From the NCBI RefSeq assembly GCF_000524195.1, contig NW_020170415.1, positions 186,001 to 250,000 on the forward strand: a DNA stretch of 64,000 nt. Reading direction: 5' to 3'. The stretch is from Echinococcus granulosus. Taxonomy: Eukaryota; Platyhelminthes; Cestoda; Cyclophyllidea; Taeniidae. The position numbers and the translations under genes were made by a program. This document shows, one piece after another, positions 25,101-39,070 of the stretch (position 1 is the stretch's first letter; every line of letters starts with the position of its first letter). The notes beneath the pieces are model-generated. The model ran no database searches. It was not told where the DNA came from and worked only from the letters and a program-made list of their open reading frames with translations.

Positions 25101-28100
25101 TAGTAAAAACGTCCAACTGTTTTACAATTTTATTCCAGTATAACATTTAAGCCTCTAAAAACTGTCGGTGGAGTTTTTGAATTCCGTTTTAAAAAGCAGA
25201 CAGCTTTTTACCTTTTTCCATGACATAGGGGTCCTAAGGATCACACGGACTTACTTGAATGCCATTGTGCGAGCTCTAGAAGGAAAAAACTGCCATTCTT
25301 TAAGGATAAAGTTGCAGCTCTAGTTTAGCGTTTGTTTTTGTTTGTTTGTTTCAAAATTGAATCCATCCATAATTAGCGCAGCCAAAGAAATCGTCTCCTC
25401 TACTGCTAATGGTTCCTCTACACTTCCACATTGCTTTCCTTTGGCATCGAGTTATTTCCCTGACTCACTTTTAAAAGGAGTTTTTAGTAGGAAGACGATG
25501 GAGAAAATGGTCCTGTGACTATTAATAAATCCAGAAGCAATTTAAGTGCTTACTGTGGCGGATTGCCAGGTCTTCCCGACGCGATACTAGAGCGGCGTAG
25601 GCATAAGCCAGCCTGTTTATACGGCGAGGAGAGGGTCAGGTCGATCGGCACTTTGATGGCTTCAGGTCACCCACTTGTGTACCGATGGGCCTACTTGTGT
25701 GTGGCCTTGGGAAATGCAGGCGAAAGGGAGGAGGGGAAGGGGTTTGTTAGGCGGCCTTAAATGAAAAATAAGCTAAGGCGAGGTGTACACATACCCGGCA
25801 TGACCAGACTAATTACTACGCCAGAGCGCACTGGTTACAGTCAAGGCGGTAATTAAACCTGGCACACAACTCCTCACTAGCCTTTTCTTCCTCCTCTCGG
25901 CCTACTGGGCTGACATTATCGTAACTGCCGATTTATCTGTGTGCGAACACTTTTGTGAGGTAATTAAGGTGGTGGTGTCAGGCCCCTTCTCTCCCGCTCA
26001 TCCACTTAGCACTGATCAACGGGTCTTGACAAAGTGGCAACCCAATTCAAAATTTTGGGATAGAGAGGAAACTAAACTTTTTCATTCACTTCATGTCGTA
26101 AAGCAGCTATTTTTGGTAATTTTAAGAAAATATGTGTTTTTTACTCAAAATCTTTAATTGGTCTTTCTTGAACTCTGACAACATCGAAGCGGAAGCTGAA
26201 AATCAGCCAATCAGAGGAAGAGGTCGTGTCCTCCAGTAGTCACTGCAGATGCTCATCCCATAAACTTCTTTTGGTTACAAAATTTTTTCCAACAATTATG
26301 TCAGTTCCCTTTCACGGATTTGTCGAATTCGCTTGCAAAACCATGAGTATCCTTAATTGCTCACCAGTAAAATCGGAGAATGTGGTGGCACGATTTTTGG
26401 GTTCTTCCACACTTTTGGAAATAAAGCTTTGATAAAACATCAGTAAATACCTTTATGCAATTTAAAATACATTTATCCCTACCATGAAGCACTCCCGCCT
26501 GGAAAAACTGATCAAGAAGTTTACTTTATTTAATGCTATGTCACGGATCGGTCTTAGAGATCCTTAAAATGAAACAAATAAATTCAACAGAAATTTAACA
26601 CATGAAAAGATCTAGGTGACTTGTTGAAACTAAAGCAGTTACACCCGTCTCTTAATGCAAGACTCGGCTTTTAGGTCAGTGGTCACTACGACTAGCGACG
26701 GGCATAGGAGACGGTATGCACTTTCCTCCTTCCTCAAAGACGTTTAGCAAACAGGACGAAACTCCAGATCCACTGGAATTGACAAGAGGGATCATTGACG
26801 TTGTCGTCGAGTATCCTCTCAGCTACACTCAAATTTTACGACCGGCGCGGTTGTTAGAGCACAGAATACGTTGTGATAGCCGACTCTGGAGGTTGACCTT
26901 GAGGAGTGTCCAGCACGACGCCCAAAAGGCGAGAGGGTCTATGTTTTACTTTGTTTGTTTAGCCCTGCGTTTTGGTTACGCACGTACCCACACCTCAGCT
27001 ATCCTACTTCCGCCAGATGGTATGGCCTTCGGGTCATGTTCGGGTCTATCAACATTTCCTTGGTCTAGCCATGATGCTACCAATTCCAAAGTGTCATAAC
27101 GAACAGTCATTTAATCAAGCCAAAATCAGTGACAATTATTTACAACCTTCTAACGGTATCCCACAGGCACTTCCCCTTCGGAGTGAAGTTGCTTCCCTTC
27201 ACCTTCGCTGTAATTAGCAGGCCTGGTCTCCCAGTTTTTTGCCAGCCTATCACACGAAAGAAAAAGTAAATCCTTATCTCTCTCCTTTAGTTGTGTCTAC
27301 AATTTTTTGACTGCTAACATACTCTCATCCAAACCCCTAATTAGACTGTGCGGCTTGTCTACAATTCCTGCTAAACAACGCTCCTTTTTATGCATTCCTG
27401 CGACGATTTACATGGGAACTGTCCCAACTCTTCCTGTAAAAAGTGACTATTTATTCAATTAGCACCGATGTTTGCTAAGACGAAAAGTTCAAAAGTCCAC
27501 TCCTTTTCAACCCTTACTAAAAGGGTTGGAGGAGCGGGAATTCAGAATTTGTTTGGCGTGAAGCCTGAGGTCACGCAAGGCGGTGCCTAAGCACGCCCGA
27601 GATTTTGTCACAGCTAATCAAACGCCTTACACAGAGCGGGCGCTTTCATTTGCCTTACTGCACAAATAGCAGAGGCTGCGTCACTTGCCAAAGAAAAGGA
27701 CTCCTCTACGCAACACAGATCCCAGCTTGGAGCAAATTGTATACGAGTTTTCTGTCCCATCCCAGAAGCCCAAAATCCAACACGAACGATGGGTGATGTG
27801 TTTCTAAACTGAGTAGATAATTAGATAAACTATCAAAATGATTTTGAGATTGTAACTTTCTCAAATGTTGCTAGTGTATGTTGAATTTTCGCGTCGAATG
27901 CAGCAAGTCCAAGGGTTTGCTAATTGTAGTCCTTACGAGTTCGCAAAGCCATAGGAAAATGTCATGTATCCCTGGTCTTTCCACGGGATCTCAAGGTCTA
28001 CATCCAGAAGAGGATATCTGAAGAACGATAACGTTTGAAATGCCCTAGTCTCAATGGGCCTAACAGTCTGCCCTCCGGTTCCTATAACCTGAACTTCTTG

Positions 28101-31075
28101 AAGTGCTGTGTTCAGGCGTTTTTGAAAGCTCATTCTCACAGTAGGTAGGAATTAGTAAGGTTTGGTGACTTGTAACTACAAAACTCTGCCAAAATACGTA
28201 CAATGGGTTTTAAATGGCCGTTTGTATACCTTGACCGAGTTCTCTAACAGCTCGCTATATCAACGTACTCCATCGAACACTCAGATATTGGTGTTTGGCA
28301 AACTGTAGACTCGCTTAAGTTTTATAACGCAGCTAGACCAAGCCTGGGTCATATCTTTATGTCATCGTGCAGGACATATTGAAACGATGTAACCGCCATA
28401 AGGCAACTACAAAACCTGACGATTGTGACGAAAAATACTCATTCTTATTTGAGCAAAGTCTGCTGGGTATCTGCCCATCAACTGCTCAGTAAAGATCTCC
28501 GTCATTTGGTGGGAGCCTGACTTGTCAAATGTCACTACCCGGGTGATGTGTATGGCGGCTAGTTAGGTGAATGGTTACCTCCTGTAAAAATACCCTGAGT
28601 AGATAAAAATAGACGATTCTCATACCCAATTTATGCATTCTTAATGCTTAATTTTGCCTAGAAAAAAAGAGAGGATGGTTATGGGCAAAGGGTTTGAGCG
28701 AAACCGTGGTTACATTGATAAATGGCGTCTCTGTTTTAGCGGAGTGAATTTAATTATCAAATTAAAGCATTCATCCTCCTTTTTTTATTTTGAACCTGGA
28801 AATGGAGGTATTTTATCAGCGCGGAAATGTCCCACCTCTCTCCTCCGGCTGATTTACTTGAAAGGATAAAATACGTGAAGCTTTTCGTTCTGCCCCATGA
28901 TTGCTGGAACGGCAAATAACGTTTACGTGGACGCACTTCTAAATGGCTCATTTTAATGGCTTGGAAAGCATGCTATCTCGGGAAACCAGACACAACCTTT
29001 CAGCGTCAACTAATGGACGCGACAGTTCAGACAACCACTGTCGCAGTAACAACAACTCACAATCATCAAGACAGAAGTCGGGCCATGACACTTGACCATT
29101 CTACTGGAAGTAGTCGGCAGGGGTGACAGGCGCTGCCACGGTCTGGGCCATGCAACGGCGATGCCGATTTTGGCCCGATCCCCACGAGACTAATTTGACT
29201 AATCAAAGCAATGCACTCTGCCCACCACCCTCCGAAAGCCGCCTTATTTTGGCGAGTGGTAGCCAGACTGTCCGCCAAGCCTCAACTACGCGGCTGGACC
29301 ATAAACGCCACGATTTTTCGGGCAGGTTAGAGCATAAATAAAATTAAATAGACTAAATTTTATTTTCGGGGGGATTTGTAGTAGTTTTGATGTTGGATGC
29401 AATTTCTTGCTCGTATAGCCTCAACTTATGGCACTCCCACATGCAAATTTAAGCTAAGTGGAAGATAAATTTATGAACAAGGGCATGCGAATTTTTGGTG
29501 GTACTGACTAGACGGTAAAAGTTTCGCAGTCTGCTCCCCATGCCTGATGAACAGATGTGCCGGTAGAAAGTGGCAAATGTTGAAGATGTTTTATGTCTTA
29601 AATACACGACTCTAACAGTTGACGTGTATGCAGTCGTCTTATTCAAGCCTTTGTTGTTAGAAAAATGGAATTCCGTCGGACCCTACGGTACGGCATCCAC
29701 ACAACTCCAGACATGCCTTTCAATGGTTCACAGGGTTCAACGTCTTAGTGGGACGTGTACTGAAGCAAATAAGAATACAGATCTAATTCAAACAGGTAAA
29801 AGTTGAAGGGTTACGGAGGTTTGGGCGGGAGCATGGGATCTTCCCTCCCCGTCTCATGAATATGAATGTAGGGGAGATATTAGGAGGCCTACATCTTATT
29901 AAATCTGGCGCCGTAGAGGGGATAAAACGAACTGCACTACATGATTACAAAGAGATAAGAAAGGCCTATAAAAATGTGATTCTGAGAATCTGTGGAATCA
30001 ATGGGAAACCCAGGGAAATTTCGTGGGTTTTTCCACACACAAAGATCGGGGACCGGGCTTTTTCCTTTGACGAGCTAATTAAAAGGGGTAATTACCCCGC
30101 CAAAATGTGTAAATGTTTTTTTCAGAGCGCCTGCACAGTTGAGCAATTAGAGTCTCCAAATGCGGATTAACCAGAAAGGAGGAGTTAATCTTTGTCCCAG
30201 CAAAGGAGTGGAACAACAGCCAAGCGGTGATGAGGCCATTTGGGCATGTCAAGTCGTTTGCATACTTACTACAATCATTGGTGTTCAGCTTATCTAGATG
30301 CAGAAAAGAATGTACTCGCTCATTAGAAATGCGATTTTCCTTTGTACTCTCACTCGTCCTATGCAGAAACACTAGTTTTAACACCGAATAAAAGATTACA
30401 CTGATGGCAAGGATCTTAGAAACAGACTGGCATTGCATTTTATATACTAGTGATGCTAGTCACTTAGTAATTTCCAGAAATAGTAAACTGGAGTAAAGTA
30501 GTTAGGCTACAGCCCAAATGCCTCCAAGTTTTATCCAATCGTGTTTCCATTTGCTCTTGCCGGTGGTCACGGCGGTACTGATCAAGACTTCAATCACTTT
30601 AAGCATTAAAAAGTGGTTTTTGACGTTTTGTGATGTTGGATCAATCAAACTCGGAGAAATTGTCAACTTACAATGGCTAGGCAAACGGTTCGCACACAGG
30701 AAAGTCGACTTACATAACTTTCTTCGTCCTGTTTTTCCCAAAGGAGGCAAAATTAATTTTAAGATACTTTCCTATCGAAAAGCATTGAAGCATGCTTTAG
30801 TAAAAAATGACTTATTTGGACTTGCTAAAGAAGGGAATTCTTTGTAGAGGTCATCCAGTCCTTAAAGCAATGGAGATGTAGGCATAACTAGTTTGATTGG
30901 TTGCCCGGATGTACCAATCAGGGAGGGATGGAGCTATAGGGCGTTGATGATTGGTGGTCTACGGGCTCACAATATGAAGAGGCGCGTCATACCTTATTCG
31001 AGTAGCCAGTGCCGTGGATGGGATAAGTCTTCGAAGCTCTTCACTATGGCCTCTTGGTGTTAACACGACCTTGGA
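22136..31075. other. Long intergenic stretch with one TRIM fragment
   Basis: Contains the TRIM fragment at 26655-27068, CA-rich patches near 24030 and 24395, and a long pyrimidine-rich block at about 24105-24135 and 24280-24350. Open frames near 22958-23221 and 29856-30170 are moderately protein-like but have no recognised domain. The last few hundred bases presumably hold the promoter of the LRR-Ig gene; no clear TATA box was seen. Confidence 0.5.
26655..27068 (+). mobile_element. TRIM fragment: internal 3' part and partial 3' LTR
   Basis: GGCTTTTAGGTCAGTG, GGATCATTGACGTTG and GGAGGTTGACC occur in the same order as in the 51187 element. They are followed by a partial LTR with CTATCCTACTTCCGCCAGAT and TGGCCTTCGGGTCATG. 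The LTR ends early near 27068. Confidence 0.68.
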
Positions 31076-33223
31076 ATGCTCCTCCGGTTAGTCCTCCTGT
31101 CCCTGCTGCTCATGCTTCTTGTGTGCGTCAACCAAGTCCACTCGGTGAAGGGCTGTGTCACTTACGTGACGGGTGATGACTACAACGAAAAGGCCAGCAT
31201 TTGTGATAGATTTGATACCCATTTCACTCGTATCCCTCCGACCCTGCCTAGAGAGGTTGTTCGACTCACAATCAACCATCAGAGCATAGAGGTTCTCGAT
31301 AAGCGCCATCTAGAACACCTACCTAATCTGACCTACCTAGATTTGGATTCGAACGGACTATCAGTTATAAGGCGAGACGCTTTCCTTCCAGTCCCAAATC
31401 TTCGGGAACTCAGTCTTCGATTTAATAACCTTACCCTTGCCGTTGATTCCTTTCATCCTAATGCGCTGACCAGTGCCAACACCCTAGAGGCGCTAAACCT
31501 CATGCGAAATCCCATTGGCAGAGTGCCAGCACACTACTTCTACCCCATGCGAAATAAATTGCGTTCTCTGGTTCTAGCTGGAGCCAGCCTGGACTTCCAT
31601 ATCTCTACCGAGGCCTTGGAAGGTCTATTCAAACTGGAGGTTCTGGATCTTTCATACAACAATCTTGAAACCCTCCCCAGCACCTTTAATGGGCTATTTA
31701 CTACAATGCAGTTGAAACAGCTTTTCCTATTTGGCAATCCATGGCGCTGCGACTGCACGTTGCGATGGTTACGAGAGTGGATGGATCGACACAACACCAC
31801 CCAGTATTACATCGACCCCAGAGGGGTTGATGCAAGTGGCTATGTGATCGACCCACTGCTGCCGATGGAACCAGGGTCCATGGAGAACGCTGCCTATCCC
31901 AAGTGTGCATTTCCACCCCGCCTAGCTGGACGTGCGTTATTCCCCGTTCTGACTGTACAAAACAACCCAATCGTTTCCTCTGAAATGGCTTGTCCTCCTC
32001 GACCAAAACGAACCTCTTTTATTGTTCGTGGAAAGGTGGGTGAGAATATCACCCTCACGTGTGATTTTGATGCTTCTTCTGTGGATGAGGTGCTGTGGTA
32101 TAAGAATGGGAATCCCATTGTCTCTACTTCACGAGTACGAGTAAGACAGGTTTATCATGGTCAAGTTGCTGTGGAATTATTTCTCTCGGGGATCCACGAT
32201 TCTGATGTTGGTACTTATATCTGTCTACTAAAAAATGACTTTGGAAAGGCGAATACAACTATCACACTGAGCCTTGCTGATTCAAAATGGTTGCAGAGAG
32301 CAAACACTGAAGCAGGATTCATCGGCTGGCTGGATCAGTTCAGCTCAAACACGGTGCTCAAGTACTCTAGCATTGCAGCAGTTGTTATAGTGATCCTTCT
32401 CATTGCTGTGGGAACAATCCTCTACTGTTTCTGTCGAAGGTCACCCAAAAATGTTGCTAAAGCGTTAGCCAATAAACCGCATTCTAAGACGTCCTTCACT
32501 GAGTTGGCACCGTTGAATGGACTCCATTCGGTGACCACAGATGGAACTATCAACTGCCGACGGTTACAACCTCCACGATATTCACCGTCGCATGACCTCA
32601 CCTTCACTCAGCATCAACAGCCCTACATCCTCTCGTTTCAAGACAGTCATCCTCTTTACTCCATGGCTGAGCATGGAGCTGCGGACCTTGCAGGTAGCTG
32701 CCCAGTTCATGGAATGCCTAAGTCCTCTTCCTCTTTCATATCTAGCGAAAAATCCTTCGATTCAGGCAGTCCAATGTTTAACACTTTGGACAAAGGCATG
32801 AATGCTTATGGTGGCCTTACCACAGTTCCAGTATCACATATCCCCCAAATGTTGGCAACACCGATAACTTCGTCTTCAGTAGTGCTAATGGGGGAGCTAG
32901 AGTCTGGGACCAATGTGCAGGCAGCGGACTACGTGCTCTGTCCCAGGCATGGGAACGTGTTGGCTTCTCTGGGATCTCCGCAGGGAAATGGAAGCAGAGT
33001 GGATTCCCAACTCAGTCCAGTAGTTCGGACTACAAAGACCATCAAGCTAAACCCCTTTCCTCCTCCATCGCGGAACTCGACGACACTCAAAACAAAGCAT
33101 GTGGAGTTTGCTGATACCCCGAATGCGACGACTGTGGGAGAGACGCACCCAGAAGTTGTACCAATGACAACAACGGCGGTGAGCAACGGAGACAAGTCCT
33201 CAGGATTCATTACAACCCTCTAA
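31076..33223 (+). CDS. LRR-Ig transmembrane receptor (Kekkon/AMIGO/LINGO-like architecture)
   Basis: A 715-codon intronless frame for a single-pass cell-surface protein. Residues 1-23 are a signal peptide. Residues 27-58 form a short Cys-containing N-flank, and about six leucine-rich repeats run from 60 to 218 (for example LPNLTYLDLDSNGL). A C-flank starts NPWRCDCTLRWL at 221. An Ig-like domain covers about 313-400 with Cys329, Trp341 and Cys383 (DVGTYIC). A membrane helix spans about 430-452, followed by CRR. The 260-residue tail is rich in Ser, Pro and Thr and ends ITTL, a class I PDZ-ligand pattern. LRR-Ig proteins of this layout act in cell adhesion, neurite guidance and receptor modulation; the ligand here is unknown. 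The ATG is chosen because it directly opens the signal peptide. The exact subfamily cannot be fixed by eye. Confidence 0.93.
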   Translation: MLLRLVLLSLLLMLLVCVNQVHSVKGCVTYVTGDDYNEKASICDRFDTHFTRIPPTLPREVVRLTINHQSIEVLDKRHLEHLPNLTYLDLDSNGLSVIRRDAFLPVPNLRELSLRFNNLTLAVDSFHPNALTSANTLEALNLMRNPIGRVPAHYFYPMRNKLRSLVLAGASLDFHISTEALEGLFKLEVLDLSYNNLETLPSTFNGLFTTMQLKQLFLFGNPWRCDCTLRWLREWMDRHNTTQYYIDPRGVDASGYVIDPLLPMEPGSMENAAYPKCAFPPRLAGRALFPVLTVQNNPIVSSEMACPPRPKRTSFIVRGKVGENITLTCDFDASSVDEVLWYKNGNPIVSTSRVRVRQVYHGQVAVELFLSGIHDSDVGTYICLLKNDFGKANTTITLSLADSKWLQRANTEAGFIGWLDQFSSNTVLKYSSIAAVVIVILLIAVGTILYCFCRRSPKNVAKALANKPHSKTSFTELAPLNGLHSVTTDGTINCRRLQPPRYSPSHDLTFTQHQQPYILSFQDSHPLYSMAEHGAADLAGSCPVHGMPKSSSSFISSEKSFDSGSPMFNTLDKGMNAYGGLTTVPVSHIPQMLATPITSSSVVLMGELESGTNVQAADYVLCPRHGNVLASLGSPQGNGSRVDSQLSPVVRTTKTIKLNPFPPPSRNSTTLKTKHVEFADTPNATTVGETHPEVVPMTTTAVSNGDKSSGFITTL

Positions 33224-33338
33224 ACATGGTAAATCACTGCATCGCTTCTGCCTCCTCTTCCACCTCTTACACCATCTCTGTATAGTTTTGAAGTAAATAA
33301 TATTTTTTGATTACGCTTGAATGCAGCTATAGTTTGTC

Positions 33339-33344
33339 AATAAA
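33339..33344 (+). promoter_or_regulatory. Polyadenylation signal of the LRR-Ig gene
   Basis: AATAAA about 115 bases after the stop codon of the LRR-Ig frame, the first perfect copy downstream. It suggests a short 3' UTR ending near 33360. Confidence 0.55.
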
Positions 33345-36300
33345 AATCATGATTTTAAAGGCAGTTTAAAGAAGCCCTGAAGGTAATATGGAAGGGGAAA
33401 AGAACTTTTCTAGTTAAAGGATAAGTCCAGAAAGTAAAATTAGAATAAGAAATCGCAAAGTGGTTGCTTTTATTAAAATTATTTGAGTCAACTTGAGGTG
33501 ATGGATTAAAAGCTGGTTTTGTTTTTGATGAAATGGTGCAAAACGCATCTTGGACTACAAAATACAAAATTTGACTATCAAACAAAGAAAACTCTTTAGC
33601 AGTTATATACATACTTTACTGTTTTTTGGCTTTTTTCAATGATATCCAATTACTGACTTCATTGAAAAGGACTAAAGAGTGAAATTAGTTACGTATATGT
33701 GATTAAAAGACATATTCTAATTATTTTTCCTTCCCAAGTTTACTTGAATTAGATTATGTATTACTTATTTCGTTTCCACTTGAAAAAACCAACCTCCTTT
33801 CCCACCTTTTTGGGTTGCCTAGTCTGAGGCCATTTCTTTATTCTCGCACTGTCTTTTTCTTTGGGCAAAAATCTATTCAGAGAAATTGGCTTAGAAAATA
33901 CATCAAATTAATCTGGCTGATCCGCTAACTTTATGATGATTCTGTTTTGACGACTGGAAGTCTTTGAATAGGCCAAGTGGAGTTTTACAAGGCCGTCATT
34001 TAGTGTCTTAGTTCCGCGATCGATGATGCATTTTGGAGCCGACTTGGAGGCTCTACTGAGAATACCTAAGGCTTCGTTAGGGATATGATTAATTGTGAAA
34101 CCGCTAAACTTTTGTTGTCACATTTGATTGGTCCATTGAGGTCATCTATTTCCACTATGCTTTTACCACGAGTGACACCTCCATCAAACATTAAGTTACG
34201 AGAATAAGTCGCCATGCCAACTTTTCGTACCACCTCTAAAACATTGTTTGTCTCTGTTATCAAGGAAGAATTAGTAAAGGTAAGTAAATACGGGGCTAGT
34301 AAAAAAAGCTAGCTAACCTCAATTCTACTTCGTTGGATTTAGTAACAAACGTAGATGAGGGTGTTTAATCATCTGAACGATCATATTGTGGAATTTAGGG
34401 GTGGTGAAGGGCAATTTACAGGTCAGGTCTATTGTCCTTGCAGGGAAGCCCAGCGTCGAATTTTGTCTTTGTGATCAAAAGTGATTAAAAGTATTCACGA
34501 CTCCGAGGTCTGAAATACAAAATCTCAAATTAATCTGCACCCATTTGCCAAAATGCCTTTCACATAAAAACACCGTTTAATAAGGAATTTTCTTAATTAA
34601 GAAAATCTAACTTTTCCATTTAGTTGGCGTAAAACACGCCTCTGTCGGCATTTTCTTGTGAAAGAGGCATTAAAAAGCGTCAATTCAATTCTATTATTTT
34701 TTGTCAGGCTAATCACATGACAGGGCTGTGATTCCTTCTTTTCATCCCAGCAGGACGAATTATCCGACATAAACAAAACTCATTGGTTGAAGTAGATTAT
34801 TCTTTGCTTTTTTGAGATGCTGGATCAAAATACGCTGTATACAAACTGTGAAATTCACTAGACACACGCCTCACTAATCCAAACGATCACCCAAATGTCA
34901 ACCTTGTTCTAGCGGGTTTGTTTATATTCTCAGATTAAATCTTGACTCAATGGTCTCTAGAACGCATTTTCAAAAGTCGTAATTGGCAAGACTATTACTT
35001 CACTAATCAGAATGTCACATAAACCTAACAATGTGCTGATAACTAAATAGTGACGATGGAGCCTTTCATTTTTTGCAATCGGAAATGCTGTTTTAACCTG
35101 GTTTGCGAGATCTCGGCCGCCACGCCTAGCACCGCTAACAAGTTTAACAAACAACTCAAATCTACCGTATTTTTCTAGTTAGGAAGATTTATCCGATTTA
35201 CGTCTGTATAGCTTTTGACATGAAAACCAAGTAGCCGAGATAATGTCCATCAATTTGCATTCAGTTTTGTTATATCTTACTCCACCAGTTGACAGAGCTA
35301 TGACTCTACCTCCAAAGTTTTTCTTCCGTTCAAGTAAAAGTGATTTATTTTGAAACAAATGAAGAAAATTGTGCCTTTTGTGGAATTGAAAGCTAGTACA
35401 TGCATACTGGTGCTTTGCTGTGCACAGATTTTCGTAGTGAGGCTACCTCCAACTGAGTAATCTAACAATCATTGCATTAACATCTGGAGATTGAATAGGA
35501 ATTTTAGTTTTTGAGGCTCTAAGTGCCACATCAAGAGCTGAGTCGTTAAAAGCTATTTCCGGCTGTGATGGAAGAGAACAATCCTACGTTTTTGTTTCTA
35601 AAAGACTGCTTAATGTCGAGCTCAGAGCTAATGTCTAACAGGCGGTTTGTCTTGCCGAATGCATACTCAGTAGAGATAACCAGTTGTTTTGTTTATTCCT
35701 CTGGGACGAAGTTCTTGGTTAAATTTGTTTCGGGTGGCCGAGCAAATGAGGGACAGTCTGGTTTATTTTTTCCACTTCAGGTTGATAATTAATTGATGAT
35801 GAAAACGATCTGTTAGGCTAAGAGAAGGGTACGTTACGTCTTTCCAAATTCTAGTTTACCATAATATTTGTTGTCGCTTTGTAGAACTTTGATTATCTGT
35901 TTACCTCTTCGTTTTGATAACGAAGGCGATTAAGGTTCCGAATTTATGCTTTCGCTGGGCAACATGACCTCCAGGCCAAGCCAGCGGCCTCCCAGCCCTT
36001 CTGTACGCTGACAATGCACATTCTGCAATAGAATTATGTCTTTTTTGTCTTTAGAGAAGTCTCGGGGGGCTATAAATTGAAGAATAAACGGAAAGTGAGG
36101 TTTGGTAGATAAACAGCGCGGTAATTGGATAGATAATTTTACTTTCATCCTCTTTATTCCCTTGCACGGGTTTAGTTTGAGTTTCACTGCCCTGCTAACA
36201 TCATCCCAGCGATAAAATTATTGCTCTTAGGCTAGCATTTTGGTTTCATAATAGGTAGAATAATGTCCAGTCGGGCTTACGTAATCGAAAATTCGTTTAG

Positions 36301-39070
36301 GAGCCGATTCTTTGTCAGATTCTCTGACCGGCGCCTAGTGGGCCGTACGCAACATGTCCAAGCAGGCTTGCAATTAATCATGAGCATTTTAGCTCCCAAT
36401 AGGTGTACACGCTGCATTTTTATTCACCGTCTTAAAATTCCACACATCTTTCTGGTCGTTGTCTAAAGTAGGGGGGTTAGTTTTCCTTCTCTATCCTCCT
36501 CCAGAGACACGGCATTTCAGGCGGATTTTTCAGCAAAGACTAATGCCTTTCTGCCTTTCTCTGTCTCTCTTCTCTTGCTTGCACTTGCTACTTAACTACG
36601 GGATGCAATTGCGCCGCGAGACAGGGCACAGAGATTGTCTATTCACTTATCTCAACTTCTCTATGCAAATAAGTGAGAGGGTTTCGTGTACTTAAGTATG
36701 CAAAGTATCTTCCGATTTTATTCAGTTTTCATGACTATTTTAGACATTATAACCTCTTTAACTTGGTTTGCTTTGCCGTAGACATTAAAACGACAAAGTT
36801 CTGGGAAAAGTCTTGGCCAAATCAGCAGCTATGGCGAAATCCATTTCAGTCTCTTCCTACCAATGAGGAGCTTCCCCTTCACCTTGTCTGTGATTTTTAA
36901 AAAACCTGAATTTATCTCCAGTAATATCATTTATTGTTGTTCCTTCAGTTATCACTGAAGACGTAGAGAAAAGAGCCACAAAGGGAAGTTGGCCGTCACA
37001 GTCTAGATGAAGCCAATTGTGGCAGATGCGTCTGACTAGATCAGCTGCTGCTCGAAAAAAATGCGTTCATCTTCGGGCAAAGAACATTTTACGAGCATTT
37101 TTATTGGCTTGAACATAATCGACCGTTCTGCGGCACCAAATTGTGAAATTAGCTGTTCTAATTGCATGTCAAACATTTTTGACTCTTGGATCTAAGCATC
37201 ATGCGAACGTGACTCTGGTAACGGGCGTATTAATGTACGGAAGGGCTGCGGTTGGCTACTAGCATGGACGGAATGGCAATGTCCAGATGGATTTTGGAGA
37301 GCGGAAACTTAAAGTATCTCTTTGAGCTCCAGGGTTGCCAAGTCTCCACCGCCACTACCAGTGGCACCGGAAGGGAAGCCACGAAGAGTCCACCCCAATA
37401 ACCAATCAAAATATTGGCCTTCACCGCTCGTTTCTTCGGCAGCAACCGTTTTACACTTCTAAGAAGCCTTTTATTTCAGCCGTGAAACTATGGGATTATT
37501 ATCGACTTGTACACTGAAGAGCTAAGCATAATGAGGGCCCATTTTGCCAACCGATCACAAAAAGCCTTTTCCCCACTATTTTATGGTAAACAATGCAACG
37601 GTTGCAGACGGAGTACCAAGGAGGATTTAGATTAGGAATTGCTTACCCTTCTATTCTACGATTTAAATATCTTATTTGATACTGAATTCTTCAGGGATAA
37701 GAAATCTGATGTGTATAACTCGGGGCTCATTTGACTCATATGGGTGTAATTATTTGTTATTTATGCAATCGAACTCATTTTTGATATTTCAAGCTTGGAT
37801 CAACCTTAACGATGGTCCCAAATTTCATCCAAGTTAACTAGTTTGGAAACCAATTAACATTCGAAAAGTCGGCAAATTTCAGCGTCAAGGACACCGTGAA
37901 TCCGTGGCTTAACAAATTTGAAGTCACATCAACATTGCATACCTTGAACATTGCAAAATTTGATATTTTTTGGTGTGAGGTCATTTTTTTACTAAGGCCT
38001 CAAAAAGACTGAGGGAAACATGTGAATTCTTTAGCTTACCTGTTGACATTGTAAAGTCATCGTGAACCACCTTATGAGGAGCCTCTGACAGTTATGAATG
38101 TGGCAAAAACACAGAAAGGGGTTATTTACGTCCAAATTTATTGCCAGAGGATTGAGAAGGGAAGATGCCTTATTTTAGACCATTAGACGATCCTGCGTTC
38201 ATGTCACTTTTAGGTAATTTGCTTTTATATCTATGGGAGAAATTGCATATATTCACCTTTTCGAGAAATGTCAAAATGGAGAAAAAGAGGTAGAGATAGA
38301 GAGGGGGGAGAGGAAGAAGAAGAGAATGCTGGTCTGTCTTCGTTTCTGCTGGAATGCGAAATGATTTGGTGGGGAAATTCAACTGTCAGAGTGAGCGGCA
38401 TTTCTGCCCCAGGCTTCCGTCATTAAAGTGAGCCTAAGGGAAATCCGGGAATCAGATGTCTTCTCCCATTTCCTTTTAGTAAAATTTGTTTAAGTAATGC
38501 TTCCATCCAACGTGATACTCATAAAAGAAATGTTTCGTACTAAAGCCCCCTCGACATTTGTAAATAGTTTCACTTTGAAATTTCAAGGTTTGAGGCCTGT
38601 TCTAGCATGAGGATGAAAGAAACTTTCACAAGTGGTCTAAATAGGTCTTGAGAGCGCTTTAGGACATATTTGTATGCTTTTGTAACTACATTAAACCATT
38701 TCAGGCTAGGATCTGTCATCTGTCACCTTCGACAATAAAATTGCAATAATTTTTAAAGAAAATGTGCTTATCGGTACCTCACTTTGAAGACATCTAATAC
38801 CATCAAGTGGGTAGACAAGGGAAAGAATTTGCGAAAATTTAAGCTGCCATTAACTAAAGGCTTGGAAATCGAACATATCGTAACCTTCTGAGCACGATTT
38901 TGCCCCGCAAATTGCTTGCTCTCTCCAGACTGGGAACCACATAGTAAATAACTGACATTTGTAAATTTAATGACGAAAATCCCTTTGAAGGCAAGCTGTA
39001 ACCACTTATGCTTAGATGCGGGATTAAAATCTATAGTTTAAATCTCAATTAAATGCTATGGGAGACCTAT
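33345..39070. other. Intergenic, one solo LTR
   Basis: AT-rich sequence with the solo LTR at 35880-36073 and a purine-rich block near 38275-38330. No gene was recognised. Confidence 0.55.
35880..36073 (+). mobile_element. Solo LTR of a TRIM
   Basis: 194 bases from TGTAGAACTTTG to GGGGGGCTATA, including CAGCCCTTCTGTACGCTGAC and TTTAGAGAAGTCTCGG. Both ends are recognisable and no internal sequence is attached. Confidence 0.75.

Noticed and set aside
29856..30170. 104-codon open frame on the plus strand
   Set aside because: Protein-like at first sight, but it has no known motif, no splice partner and a chance-compatible length.
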